Source: Gambelia wislizenii
Taxonomy: Eukaryota; Chordata; Lepidosauria; Squamata; Crotaphytidae
DNA: 64,000 nt
Direction of reading: 5' to 3'
NCBI GenBank assembly: GCA_030847615.1
Contig: JAUMIR010000001.1
Coordinates: 158,879,001 to 158,943,000 of the forward strand
Shown: positions 37,601-52,600 of the stretch, piece after piece
How positions within the stretch are numbered: the first letter of the stretch is position 1
How the letters are laid out: each line of letters begins with the position of its first letter
The notes under the pieces: model-generated
What the model saw: the letters and a program-made list of their open reading frames with translations, nothing else
The model's database searches: none
What the model was told of the DNA's origin: nothing
Program-made: the position numbers and the translations under genes

Positions 37601-40600
37601 ACAACATGCCAAATTCTGCTTTGAAACCCTTAAAGAGAAAACTGACAATATAACGGGTGGGAATTTCATGGCATGTAAGCCCCCCATGAGCCCCCAGGAA
37701 ATCCCCTCCTTATTTTTTTCAGGGGGAAAAAAACACTTTGAAGGGTTTCACATTAGAGAAATACGCTGCTTCAGAAAGTCTCCCACCATGAAACAGCAAG
37801 AAATGCCCTTTCGGTTGGCCTGAAAGAAAGTATAACAAAAATGTGAGTTTTTGATTTTTTCTTACAGCCAACATTGGCTACTTTTCCTTTTCAAATTCCT
37901 AAGCAACTGCATTCAGGATGCAGTCTAAGGTGTTGCTTGTGGAAGTGAATCATTCTACACATTTTTTTATGCATAGCAAGCTTTTCACATTTAATATATC
38001 ATATTCAAAGACACAGCTGTGTTAGTCTGGATCAGTATGTAAAGGGATATTGTAGCACCTTTGAGACTGTGAGAAAGAAGTTAGTAGTACAGTTAGTCTG
38101 CCCTAACTTCTACGGATTTGATTATTTGCTGCTGCCACCATTGCTGCCCTATGCCATTTTTAACAGGAACTGCAAGCCTCACAAAACTGAGACAGATGTG
38201 ATACATGGCAAGGCTCCCTATTAAAAATGGTGTATGGCAGCAGCGGAAGGGGCAGCAAGCCCTGCCATACACCTGTTTCTGCCTTGTGAAGGAATCCCAC
38301 CACCCTGAAGGCATCTGCAGTGGGTTGAATCCATGAATCATAGTTTTTGTGTGTGTTAAATATGGTTTGGGGGGGGGGGGCTAGAGATAGTCACGTTTTT
38401 TCCACATTCATGGGAGTCCTGCACCCCAACCCCAGCAAATGTGGAGAGCCAACCATATAAGCTTTCTTCACAGTAGTCTTAAGGGTGCTACAATATACTT
38501 TCACATATCATTGTATATTCACTAAAACTGGCTAAAATAAGATTTGGCTGTACTTTCACTATGTGTCTTTACAACATACAACAAAATGGAACTACAATCA
38601 AATCTTGTTTGAGCCTATTTTTAGTTAACATACAATGACAATGACATCAGTCATTAATAAAACAATGCATTTTGGGTATAGAGTGGGAAGCAGAGAGCAA
38701 AAATGAAAGAGGAATGTTTGAGTACCTTCTTTACTCAATTTAGTGCCATCTAGGAAGGTGAACTAAAAAGAACAGGACAAAACTGGAGAAACAGCCAGCC
38801 TGGTGGCAAAGGACTGGGAAACAGGTGGAAGTGGGAAAGGATGAAAAGGAGACTGCTTTTTGTTGCATGGCGTGTATATATGGTTGGTTGATTAAAGCAC
38901 TACTGTAAGAAAGAAATATTCTCTGCTTTGGAATTTTACTGTTCATGACCACATGACTCTCATAGCTTGTGTTTTACTTCCTTAAATCTGCAATGACAAC
39001 GTGAGATCCTAAAATACCCTCTTATAGCAGCTCATATTTTACACACCTCCAAGACCAAGATAAGTATAAAAGATGATTTACCTTGTCTCTGTGGGTCAAC
39101 TGCTGACTGATAACATCCTCACAAATGCTAGAGGATGGAACAAGGTTGTGCAACTGGAAAAAAAGTTCCACACTCTTCTGGTGATGTTGAGGAGTTCCAT
39201 CACCTAACTGGTCCCATAGAGTTAATGCCACATGCTTTGGGAAGGAACACAGGAGAATCACAAACAAACACAGAGGGGGTGGGGAGGGAGGGAGAGAGAG
39301 AATGTTATTTTTTTAAAAAAATAATCTTTCCCTCGGTGATCAGCTGAGGATGTTGTAGGAAAGAGCAGCTTGGGCTTGGGCTAATGGAAAAATTGTTTGA
39401 CATGGTGCTCATGTGCTCTTAAAACATGGAGAAGGCACTCCATCTCAGCCAATTCTCTTCTGCTTCAGCATCATGAGCCATGTCCCACAATGTTTCACAG
39501 GGTCATTTGATCTTCAGGAGTGGTTTCTTGCAAGACAGAGAAGGGAATGGGAAAACACCATTGCACAAGCAGAGTGTTGCCTGTGTTTTTGGGGGGATCC
39601 AAAATTTCTAAGCAGGGTCAGGCCCAGTTGGTACTTGGATGGAATAGGCCAAGGGGTTTCCAGGGCTACAAAATATAGAAACCTGGACAGCTGTTGGGAA
39701 TACTGGTCTAGATGGACCAACAGTCTGACCCAGTTTAAGGCATCTTTCTATGTTCCTACCAGTACCTTCTCTGAAAATGGCTCTGAGAATGGCTAATATC
39801 TTGTATTGTCTTTATGTATGTGTAAGTACCATAGTTACAGTGCTACACAGTGGATTAGCCCCAATCCCCACTTACTGGTAAGCAGCCACTGAGATTGGTT
39901 GGGGGGTCTGCTCCCCTGTTGCTCAGGAAGCAACTGACTGCCATTTCCACCTCTTCCATGAGTAACAGCCAGTGGGACAGGTAGAAGCAGGACTGTGTCC
40001 CAATTTCCCTTCGCACTGGAGATCGTTCGTGGGGGGTGGGGGGTGGGTGCGACCATCAGCCAGCACTTTCTGATCAACAAGGGAACACCAGATCCTAAAA
40101 CAGTCTACTGAGGTCAATAACTGAATAACAGCTACTAATTATGTGCCCTATTAGTGCAAGGGAGAGCCAGTTTGGTGTAGTGGTTTGAGTGTTGTACTAT
40201 AACTCTGGAGACCAGGATTCTAATCCCTGCTCAGTCATGGAAACCCACTGGGTGACCTTGGGCAAGTCCACTCTCTCTCAGTCTCAGAGGAAGGCAAAGG
40301 CAACCTCCCTCTGAACAAATCTTGCCAAGAAAACCCTGTGATAGGGTTGCCTTAGGGTCCACCAGAAGGCACACAACAATAACAACAACATTGTTAGAAT
40401 ATGTACACTACATTCCTACAGAAATAAGCTGTATTGAAATGTAGGCAGAACATGGACTATAGATGTGGGAAACACAATTTACAAATAGCAGCACGTCTTT
40501 ATTATTGCAAAAGCTACATGACCATCTTACTGTACCTTGAAAAAGTCTGTTTTTTCAGCCATGTACCGGAGGTTGCCTTGATTGAGAGGAGGTCTAATGA

Positions 40601-43600
40601 CAACAGCCACTCTCCCCTGGTTTGGACTAAGAGGTTGTGCACTTTCTACACTATTTAGATTTTCTCCAGTAACCATTGCAACTGACTGAGCCAATCCAAC
40701 TAAGTCCATTATTAAAGAAATAGTAACGCCTTGGATGCTAAAATCATTTGCTTGCCTGCAAGCACTCATAAGAGTCTGGAGCCACAAAGGAGGTTGCTCT
40801 TGCTCACAATCTGTAAATCAGAAGAATATGTTCCTATTAAAAAGCCATTACTATTAATTATTTTTATTAGTAGTAGTAGTATTTTCCCCACCTTGTTTAT
40901 CTATTATATCACCATTATCAACATCAACTCTTTTGCTTGTAGTTTTAGGAAACCTAAAATTTATTTTTATTTTTATTTTGACAAATTCAATTTAGTTACA
41001 TAAAACAAAACCTAACAGCATTTTTCAGTTACATAAATAAATAAATAAATAAAGCCTTGTTTAGAGTTCTACTCTTCATGTACTCTCCAAGTTTCCTCTC
41101 TGCTGTCAATTTGTTATGATTAGGACAATCTTGATACACACAGAGATTAAAAGACTGCAAAAATACAATGGTTAACTTCCTGCTCTGTGAACTAGTAGTT
41201 GCCAGATGTAACCTGTTGGAGACACACTTTTTTGAAATGCTTGTAAGTTTATTTTCAAAGTGCTGTGTAGGTAGACAGAGTGTTTGTTTTACATGCATGT
41301 TAAGTTTGTCTGGTTCAGTATCTTGTTTCTAAGTTATCGTATTTCAGATGGAAGTTAACGGGAAGCATGTGTACTTCAATCTCTCTTGCATATTGAATTT
41401 ATTAGATATTTCCAGTTCCTTCTATTTTTTTAAAAAAATCTAGAGCCCTGAAGGTGGATGGGCAACCCAAATCCACTGTCTTTCTGAAACACACTGGCAC
41501 CTCATGTTCCTGCCACTGCCATACCTGTTGCTGTCATTTCTAACCTGGTACTGTTTTTTCTGCAGCTTCCACAAAATCTCAGTTATTACGTTGATGAACA
41601 TGGCATGCAGGGAACCCATATTTTGTTTCTCAGCAGAATCACTAGAATTTTAGTAGTAGAACTTGCACTGGGGGTAGGGTGCGGGTTCAGAGAGCTAACT
41701 GGAAGTGTGTTGCCCAATGTCGCCTACAAGGAGGTCTCGGTGCAGAAACTTCTCAAAAGCTGCGGAGGAAAGGACTGGTTTGAGAGCAATCAAGGCATAC
41801 TGCCACTCTCATGAAACTATACTCTCCAACATTTCACAGATGAAACTTGGGATATGTGTAGACAAGCAACATCAGTGTGTAGTCAAGATGGCAAACATTA
41901 ATGAGGGAGAACACACAAGTTAGGAGAGGTTGCAGCAGTTTGCTTTTGCTTGAGCCTATTAGGAAGGGCAAGACACCACTCCCTCCGGTACTCTTCCCAC
42001 TGCTGAGTTCACTGGGTACAAACTACTTTTGCACTTTGAACTCTGTTTGAAGCAATGGAAGTAAAGTGAGGACAAAGAGGGAACATGGGAAGAGAGGGAG
42101 AGAAATTGGGACATGTTAAAAGCAGGTGAAAAAGTGGGATGACAGAGGGTTAACTGGGATAGTCATTGCAAATTTGGGACAGTTGGAGGGTTCGTGATAG
42201 GACTAGAATCCCATGGCTGTGCATCAAGGCTAAGCAACTGCATGGGGCCAGGGGATAATTTCCCTACCCGGCCACCCCTCCCACACATACCAAGCCCAAA
42301 TACCCTCATTTTCCTCTGAAATCTTTCTCAAAATGGCAACAGGAAGTGGCATGTATCATTTCCTATTGCCATTTTGAGAGGGACTAAAAAGGAAAATAGA
42401 GGTATTTGGGGTAGCACAGGGTTTGGTTGTCCTTGTGGAGGTGAAGGGGGATACTTTTGCATGTTCTCCACATTTGGGAGGCTTTCTATGCAATTTGGGG
42501 ACATGGATTGTCTGAAAATTGCACTTTTTAAAATCAGGGAGTTGGGGGGACTTCAGAGACCTTGGGGGGTTTCCAGGGGGACACACGTGGCCTATGGGCC
42601 CTGCTATGGTCATACTTGCTGTATATGAATAGAACCTTAACATCCATGATAGCAGATTACTACATTAAAAAAACACAGTAATTGCACTTCAGGAGATGTC
42701 ACACAAAGCATCAGAAGGATCTTGAAGCCCTGGGGTACGTATGATGGAACCAGACATCATACTGAACACTGGTGGGCATTACTGTACTAAATGCCTTATG
42801 TCTATAGCTGGACCATGTCTAATTACCCTAACGAAGTCCCAGAATACCTCAGACCAAACCATTTTTACTAGGAAAGATTCTAACATTAAAAAAATTTCAA
42901 GGAATCAAGAAGAACTGGATTTGCGCTTACATAAAAGGCTAGGAAATAAAAAGTAAATTGCTTTAATTTCAGACTGGAAAGGGAACTTAGCAGAGAAGGA
43001 ATAAAAATGAGATGAATTACTCACCAATGTCTGTCTTGTCAGCATGTATTTCGGAGGTGTGGTTTCCTTCTGCAATGTAAACAGGAAAACTTGAACATTC
43101 AAGGAAGAGCTGACATGCAGCCATAAAAGCAGAGAGGTATTCTTTTGGTGTTGACTTCTTTGTAATTTTTTTCCCTTTAGCTGCGTCTCCTTGTGACTCT
43201 CTAGTGCATTGCACAGACTCTCCTTTACCTCTGGGGAGTTCCTCCTGAAGCTCTGTCACCAAAGGCCGAGACAAGGAATTGCATGGAATGATATACAGGT
43301 TGATAAACCTGGTTAAAAACTGCTGGACATACTCCAAGCAACACTGCATTGCAGTCTTTTGGACTGTTGTTGTCTTCCCACTTCGAGATCCTGTTCCCTG
43401 GGTCATCTTGGAAGCAGGCTGCACAATGGTCTCCTCCGAACCCACTGTTGAGGCTGTCTCTGTCTCCGAGGAGGCACTGCCAATGATGGGGATGCCAGGG
43501 GTTCCAGGACCCCCACTTAACATCCGGTCAATGTCATCCACTGTGTCTGCCTGGTACTGGACAAACTCAGTAAAGCCACTTTCAGATGAGCGGCTGCTTG

Positions 43601-46600
43601 GAGGATTTTCACCATCTTCAAATACATCATTGGGATTTTCTACTGAAACTAGCGGTATCTAATTGAAACAGACAGAATAGGAATGGGATAAAACAATGAA
43701 GAATCTACTTCATATTACATGTTAACAAGGACCATTCTTCCACTTTACTCTACATATAACAGTATTTGCCTTTTGCTTACAGTCTAAGGAAAGGCTCAGA
43801 AAATCAGTTTTTACAACCCATTTATATGTGTGCATGTGTTTTATCACCATCGTTTGACAATTGTGGGAGATCATGGATACCTGGTTTGCATAAAGCATGG
43901 TGGCAAGCTCCCTTCAAAATATATGTTTGCATGTGGATAGGTAGTTTGAGTAGGCCCATGGAAATCAAGGGGATTGATGTTAGCAATGACTAATTAAGGT
44001 GCACTGGTTTCCAGGGGCTATCTCTAAGTATGATAAAATCTGGATAAAACCCTAGGAGTCTGAGAAGTTTTGTTGAATCCATCTTTCTCATTTATCTAGT
44101 TTTATTTTATTTTATATCCTGCCTTTCTCCCAGCATGAGATCCAAGAAAGGGGCTTCATTAACATAAGTCCTAGTGGTATCTTATGCTCCTGTCCTCTAG
44201 CAATAGTTCAGTAACAGGGCCCAGATTGCAGTTCCCTGCTACACAACAATATCCTACCCTTATTTCACAAAACAATTCAAAGTGGATTATAACAAGCAGT
44301 TATGACAGTAACAGATGCTAAAAATAAAATTACAAAAAAAAGTGAATTATGTATCACAAAGATAATCATAGCCACAATAACTCAAAAGAACAGTATATGC
44401 CATCTCCCCCTCCCCAAAAAAAGTTTTTGAAAAGTGGGGAGGAAAATCAAGTAGTGACAGGGAAATGACACCCCCCTCCCACCCCAAGCCCCAGCCATGA
44501 CTAAAAATGCCCTATCCCTTGTACTCGTATGCAGAAACTCAGGAAATGTGAGGGACATGGAGTAGGACCTCAGACACTGGTCTGATTATAGATCCAGGAA
44601 GCAGTCCTTAAGACAATCTGGTCCCAGGTCCTGCCCCTCATGTAAACTAGCTGCTGCACCCTGCTAGTATAGGCTAATGCCTAAGGAAGCAAGGCTGATG
44701 GTAATATGCAAGGGAGCTGTTTCAGTGTTGGTGCTCTATATGGGGAACTTCCTGCCCCAAGAAGGTCAGCTTCCTCTTCATATGTGTTTTGCACTAACTG
44801 GCTACCTCTTTAAACAGGTACTTGCCACAGTTGTTTCATTTTATTTAATGAATGCTAGTTTGATTTATTGTCTTTGTCTTTGCTGCTGATTTTAGCTATT
44901 GTAAATGTTTTTTAATTACACACACACAGAGCTGGTTTGCAGACTTTTTATTGCAAGGAAGCACTCAGATGTGCTAGAACAATGCATATTTAACGTATTT
45001 TATCATGTCTTTTATTATTTTTCCTATGTTTTTCTTTGTCCATTGTATTTTGAGGCACTTGTGAATGGGCCCAAAGAAGTACAGTTGCCCCTCCACATTC
45101 GCGAACTCAGCATTCGCGGTTTTGGATATTCGCAGTTTTGGGAGGCCCCCCCCACCCTCCCAAAACTGCGACATGGGGCCTCCGGAGGCCCCGTGAAGGC
45201 CCTGGGAGGGAGGGGGGAGAGCCAGGGAGGCCTCCACGGGGCCTTCGGAGACCCTCCGGAGGCCCTGTGAAGGCCCTGTGAGGAAGGGGGGATGGCCGGG
45301 GAGGCCTCCACGGAGCCTTCGAAGGCTCCGTGAAGGCCCTGTGTGGGAGGGGGGAGGGGCGGGGAGGCCTCCACAGGGCCTCGGGAAGGTCTCCTGAGGC
45401 CCTGTGAAGGCCTAGGAAGGGACTGGGGAGTCCGGAGAAAGCGACTATGGGGCCTCTGGACGCCCCACGGTCGCTTTGGCAGGGGAGGGGGAGGGCAATC
45501 ATTATTCGTGGAATATTTCACATTCGCGGGGGTCTGGGGGACCTAACCCCCTTGAATGTGAAGGGACGACTGTATACTCTGGTCTAAAACATTACTGCTA
45601 CATTTTCTACTTTATCAAAATTAAATGCATGTTTTTTGGAATTCTGTGATTTAGTTTCCCTTTGTTTCCATCTATAAGCCACTTTGGGCAACTCATTTTT
45701 AAACGAGAAAAGTGAGATACAAATGTCAATGATAACTGAAGAGCATAAATTTTCACCAGTAGTAGATACCTACTGATCTTCAACTTTTAGAAGATGGTGC
45801 ACTGTCCTACAAGCCATCAGACTAGCTGATGACTTTATTTCTTCTTTATTCCTTGCTGTTCCAAGGTAAAATATGCAGGTATGTTCCCATTAAATTAAAA
45901 TGGTGTCTATGACAGACACAGTTACCTTTCAGAATACACGGGCTGACATACTGAACCACCTCCATATCCGTGGGAGATTGGTTCCAGCCACCCCCCTGGG
46001 ATGGTGAATTCTGTGGATAATAGCGAACGCCATCCCAGGGGGCCATCCCAGGGTAAAGGGGGGGAGGCGAGTTCGCTTCCCTCTTTCTCCCTTCTCCCCT
46101 GCCACAGCGGCGATCGCTGGGGTGAAGGCGGAAAGCGAGATCATTCCTCTGCCCCCTTCCCCCCCATGGCCTCACTGCGGTGACAATCACAGGGGGAAAG
46201 GGGAGGCGAGATCACTGTGGCAGCAATCGTAGGGGCGAAGGGGGAAGGCCCCCTTACCCCTTCGCCCCCACCATGGCCCCACCATGACAGCAATCACAGG
46301 GGGAAGGGGGAAGGTGTGATCGCTCCTCCACCCTTTTCTCTTCACCATGGCTCCACCATGGTGGTGTTCACAGGGGCAAAAGGGGAAGGAGGGAGGTAAG
46401 ATCGCCCCCCGGCCCCTTACACCTTCACTCCTGTGATCGCCACTGTGGCGACAGGAGCCCTCCCAGAGAAGGGACAGGGGAGGTGAGATCCCTCGTCCCC
46501 CTCCCTTTGCCAACCATGGATAATGGAATCTGCGGTTGGTGAATCAGCAGATATGGGGGTGCTACTGTACATCACAGATTTTTAAGCAACACAATGGGGA

Positions 46601-49600
46601 TTAAACAATCATTTCAAATTCTATAAATGCTATAAAAATTTTTAAAAGAATGCTGAGTATCTTATCTTTTAATAAAGCAAAAAGAATATAAGCAGAATTA
46701 CCTTTTTATCTTCCCATTCTTTCATACTACTGTGCCTGCTTGGTAGCTGCAAGACGCCATCAGTACCAGCAGATAACAGTGGGGGTTGAACTTTGCTCAG
46801 AATCTTAGAGCAGAGCTTCAAGGAATCTGTGAGTTCAGACAAATGTAAAGTCTGGAGGTGGCTGGTCAATGCAGAGATCATCCTGAGTAACAACTGAGGC
46901 AGGTGTTCAGTTTGTATTTCGATATAGGTCTCCTACAAACAGAAAATATATATAGTACTGTTATCACTGGTTTGTGTAATTTATTCTTGCAAGGGATTGT
47001 GACTACAACATATAAGTAGTTTCATTCATTATCAAACTGTATAAAACCAGAGAAACTTTTTTATAAAGTTTTAAACACAGTAGCAAAAATGCTAACAGAA
47101 TGGGGTGACAACAACATGACTTCCCTGTCTTCTCTTCCCAGCAGCCTCTCCTGAGGGTGGGGGACCCTGCTGGATAGCTACGACACTGAGAGGGGAGAAT
47201 GGGTGGAGACACTGATAAAAGTTCAGGGCAGCATCAGTGAATGAGAATTCTTTTTGCAGTTGGTGCTTCTACCTCATTTTAGTGATTCCCTTCCTCTCCC
47301 TCAGGTTCATAAGCCACAGCCAACCCTTCCGGTAGAGTTTCCTGACTCTCCAAAGAGATTAGGGGAGCTCTGAGGAGAGTTGGGAAGCGATTGATGGGGA
47401 GAAACATGTGGAAAAAACTCCACTCCATTTCACTAGGGAACTTTAGAACCAAACCAGTATCAACATGTTTTCATACTATTCTTGGCTAACTCACAGTCTA
47501 ATTCTATAGCTATCTACTCAGATGGAAGCAGCATCCAATTAAACCTCACCTCACAGAACTGCAACCTAGAGGGGATGGCCATGCTATGGGGCAACATCCC
47601 CCCCCCCTTTGTGTGTGTGTGTGTGGAGTCAGGTGAAGATAACCATGCTGCTTGCTAAATACTTATATAGGGGATGGGAAGGGGAGATAACATGTGTGTA
47701 CAATATAGAGAAACAGATTTCAAGCATATTCCACAACAGGAAAGGAACCAGCACAGTTTATACAGAATTTCAGGACTGGTTGCTACAGGTTATATTCTCC
47801 AGTGATGTATGTTGCTCAGAACTATCTTAACAGCAATGATAACATTATCTGGATAATTGCATTTTCCCCAGTCAAAACAAACTGTGATTTAAATTATTGG
47901 ATTATTCCTAAGATAAGCACAGCTGGATGTGTCTACTGTGTGCTACAAATGAGAAAGCAATATGCATTTATTGCATGGGGGGGGGAATATTTTGGGGCTA
48001 ACAGCCTAAAACTACAGGCAACAAATTCCAGATTACATTAGCTAACAAAATATTCACAATTAACTCACTGCTAGTTTTTATCAAAGTAAATATTGGCAGA
48101 AACATGTAAAGGATCATTTTTAATTAAAAGGGAAAAACAGGCTGAATGTCATACCTGACAAAGAACTCTCATACTTCTAGTAGGCTTTGAAATGAAAAAG
48201 CAAAGAATTTGAAGAAAGACAGATAACAGGGAAAAAGCATTTCCAAAAGCCTTCATTAAGATATATAAAGTTTATAAAACATACAATTGTGACATGCATA
48301 AATGACTTCTGTTACCTAACAGGTTTAACAAAACCACATTACAATGCCTTCGGTATCATAGCATGAAAAGAGGAAGGGTTGCAACAAATTCTAATGGCAA
48401 GGAAATAAAAAAAAAACACAATACAGATTACAGCATGTTAAGATTCTCTGAAGTGAAGTCATGTTATGTTACTATTTGAAGCAATGCTTGCAAAGTTACA
48501 TCTAATAGGGTTAAAGACAACATCAAACTTCTTCCATCTGGTTTAGCATGCCATCTATTTTATAAAATACTGAGAAGCTGCAGGAAGAGCACAAACTCTT
48601 CATTTTTATAATCTGTGAGCAAAGGGCATCTTACCAAAGATACTATATCCAACAAAAAATCCACCAGCAGGCAGAAATTGGTGAGGGGGAGTTCAGCAGG
48701 CTCACTGCCACCGCCAGGCACAGTCTGCAGTCGGGCATGTAGTGTCCTCCTGTGAATTAAAAACAGTTATTTTATTGGTAGCAGGGCAGCACTGTAACCA
48801 CCCAACATAAACAGCGAATACAGTGAAACACACCTAATTTAATGATACTGGTGAAAGGAGCAGAATTGCATTTCAGTTACACAACATCATTTTAAATTGT
48901 TGAAAATTAGTAACTAGAGTATCAAATAAATTAAGGATCTGGGTTTCTTTTTATTTTTTATTACGTTTGTCCACAGATTAGGCTGACTGAGCAACCAGTA
49001 TAGAGGTAGATTTTATTCAGTTGTTTCTGCTGGCACCATTCTGTCCCCACAGATTCCATGACTCCTTCTACACTATTCTGCAGAGAAAAATGGGATTGGT
49101 AAAAATTTGCCTCCCTGCACTCCATTGCAGAGTATCCCAGGAGGAGAATGCCATGTAACCAAATCTTCAGAATCAGTGGACAGTAGCTTCAGGGTTAAAC
49201 AGTAAGCTTTATTGTCACAGAAGAAACTAAAGAGCCAAAGTATACAACATTGTTGCTTAGAATGAAGCCAAAGTATACAACATTGTTGCTTAGAATGAAG
49301 CTCAAAGGAAAAGCAGTATAATAAAAACTATTTACAATCAGCCAAATGTGGCGGGCAACTCATTCACTGGTTATCCAAATATCCACACTCCCCCTTCTCA
49401 CCCAGCATTAATTCCACCTATTGCTTTTCCCACAGTCTTTGCAACTGCAGTATCCTCCTTATAGGCTAAGTCTGTTATAGGCTAAGTCAGATGCACTGTT
49501 AATTAAATTTAACTTACCTACAACATTCTTCAAACCAGCGGGCAATGTAATCCCACATATAATAAGGCTCAAAGGAATTAAAAAGAAGATTGGCAGTTTT

Positions 49601-52600
49601 AATCAGCTCTGCTGTTTTCTTATTTTCCCTCAGTTTGCTGGAAGGAAAATGTAATTAACAATATTCAGTATGGTAAGCTTTCATATACTTGCAGTTTTGA
49701 ACTAACTCTATTCCTTGATTTTCCTTACAGTTTCCACATCTTCTTTTCCTTTCTAATCCTTTGGCTTTCTGCTATTTCCATACAGGAAACCTCCAGCTCC
49801 TGCCTCAGAACTGAGAAGCATTCAAAAAGCTAGACAAGATAAATACTTGTAGCCCACCAAAAGCTTCCTCAGGTAGATGAAAACTCTTAAGTGGCTATCT
49901 TCGGCCAACTACAGCAGAGATGAGCATCCTGTGGCCCAGAGTCCATAAGCAGCCATTAGTCCAATTTCACAAAAGTGGCAAAGGAAATAAAAGGGAAAGA
50001 GAAAACAAGTAAGAGCATAGAGGGTTTCCTCCCACAGATTATTCCCAAGGGAATGTTGTCCTTAACAGAGAAGTGTTTCCCCATTCTTGGACTAGAGAAT
50101 TTATTTTAAAAGGGACATCCATTATAAAAACAGAGCAACAGCTACCATATAAATAAGAGACCTCACTAGCAAGAATGATCTGCAGAGAGCTCTGAAGCAT
50201 AAAAACCTTTAAGCACCACACTTTCCATGACAAATTGGGGGAGGAGACTTTGTGAGAAAAAAACGTAATTTAGGAGCTAAGCTGTAGCCACAATATCCTT
50301 AGCTTAGGAACTCATGTCAATAGCAGGTTGGTGGGAAAAGGCTAGCTCCCACTCATATGGCTTCTAATAATTATCAATCACTTTCCATGCTTGCAGGCTC
50401 AGCCTATATTCAGCGATGTGCACTAGTACAATGCAAACTCATTTGCCAAGAATTGGATGCATGAAACTTTAGAGTATCTTGACTCTAAACATACTGGCTG
50501 GGATCCAAACAGCTACTTTAGGTTGGCCCAAAGTGTTACTCACTTGAATTTTTTTTTTTTTAAATACACTAATTTCAACACACCCACACACGGCCATCAA
50601 ATTCATTTTGTAACTTCTCATGCTGTCAAAATTTTTGGAAACCTGCTGTTCAAGCAACATAAATTTACAGCAATTTTAGGCTCATGGAGCTAATGGAATG
50701 ATTCTTTAAATGCAGGCTACATGCTGCAATTTCTCCTTTCTGAACCATATAATCACCTGCTGAGCTGTGCATGGTCCTTGCTGAAAGAAGACTCCACCTG
50801 AAGATCCAATTCAGCTTTGCACTGTGTATATAAGGTTCTAAATACTTCAATCAGGACATCCTCTAATATTACAGGTCCTAAAAACGAACACAAGAAGGAG
50901 CTGCTCTGATACAGATCAAGAATCCCCACACCACCCCAGTTAATATGTGACCTGGTCTCAGTATAATTGAACTTCACTTGTACAACAAAAAGCTATTTGC
51001 TCACAGATGTTTTCTTCATTCTTATTTCATCTGGCTATTCAAAACCTATAGGTTGCCAAATTGTTTCTTGAGATTTGTGACTGTAAACCTAAATTGCAAT
51101 ATGCTTGCTTACTGTCAAAGCAACAAATGCAAGGTAGTTAATAAAAGTATTCGGAGTGTACTTCTTAGTGTGATACTGTACTTGCTCCACTCCAGTATCA
51201 ACACTGTGGGATGGGGTAAGAGGTATTAGGGAAAGGAAACATCCCAAATTGCAGTATGTTTAAGTGTATGGGACATGTGCATGTACAGAAGAGGGCGACA
51301 TAAAGCATACATTGGACTGGACCCAGGATCTGCCTCCTGTGGACAGAAGGGTTCTCTTCCAGGAAGGTGCCTCTCCCAGATATGCAGGGATCCCTTGCTC
51401 CTGCAGCACATGCCACGGTTCACTTCATTCAGAGGGTTTCCAATTAGGAGGTTATACTAATTCATGGGCAGGTAATCTGCTCCCACCAGTTTAGTTGCTG
51501 ACTCCTAAATCTGGATCCCACCCAATATAAAACACATGACTAACAATTCTGTATTTACTGTATGAAACATATATTGGACTACACCTAGATATAGTCACAT
51601 TTACAGTATTCCAATTGAAATCAATAGAGACTTTAAATTAGTTACAACTAATCTAAACATGGGTGAGTCTAGACTGAAGCCATAAGATGGAAAGACCATT
51701 AGGCCCATTAATATGACCACAATTTACTGGTTCTGGGTAGACAATTATGGTATCTCTCAACTAAGTAAAACAACTTTTACGTTAGTCATGTGCAGGCATT
51801 TGACTGCAACACAAAGTACAACTAAGTTGGGGAGAAGGTAGGAATGTAAGCAGGACTCACTCCCAATGTCCCCCCATGTGCCTTATTTTGTTAAAATAAC
51901 TTGATGGTTTTAAGGGCAAAGATCTAAATGATCTGGAGGTATTTCTGAACACACTTGCAATACTACCTGTGATCAGAACCCTAACACTATGTGGGTAGTA
52001 GGTATTCCCTAAGACAAGTAGGAATGCTGGAGGTAGCATGTGCAAGTCTGCTCACATCCAGTTTAACTGTACTTGTATCACAGGCAAATGTCTGCACAGG
52101 GCACTGTAACCATAATATATGCTAAGGATCTCTGAAAACTGTTAGAAAGGATGATAACTGAAAAAGCTCACTTGCTGGGGGAGGGGGGGCAATGTCTCTA
52201 GATAGTGTTAATGTAATGTCGCAGCACAATTCCTATAGTTGTGTTTGGTTCATTAAACCTTAATGTGTGGACATTGTCTTCAACCTTAATCTGAAAACAT
52301 CATCACAATTGTTTAAGGCTGCAGCTTAACCACAAGGGAAAGAGATGATGGTGACTTATAAAAATAAAATACTTTTTTTTCCTTTCCAAAGCCAATTTCT
52401 TTCCAATTCAATTGGTTCTTGGTGACTATTTTATTTTTTATTAACTGTATAATCTGATTTTTGACTTGCACCCTGATCCAAATGCTAGTTATACCATACA
52501 ATACTAAAGAAAATACCACAATGTTGTACAAATCTTGTTTTTAGCTATACTTCTAAATACTCTCCTTTAACCAGGAAAGCAGCATCACCCATTTCTGGTA

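Noticed and set aside
39413..39796. 127-residue plus-strand open frame
   Set aside because: Passes through a 5S-derived SINE, so it is repeat-derived.
45024..45521. 165-residue and 131-residue Pro/Arg-rich open frames on the minus strand
   Set aside because: They run across the GC-rich minisatellite of a MITE in several frames at once; low stop density is due to composition.
46187..46513. 108-residue Gly/Pro-rich open frame
   Set aside because: Lies wholly within tandem repeats of another MITE; no domain and no splice context.
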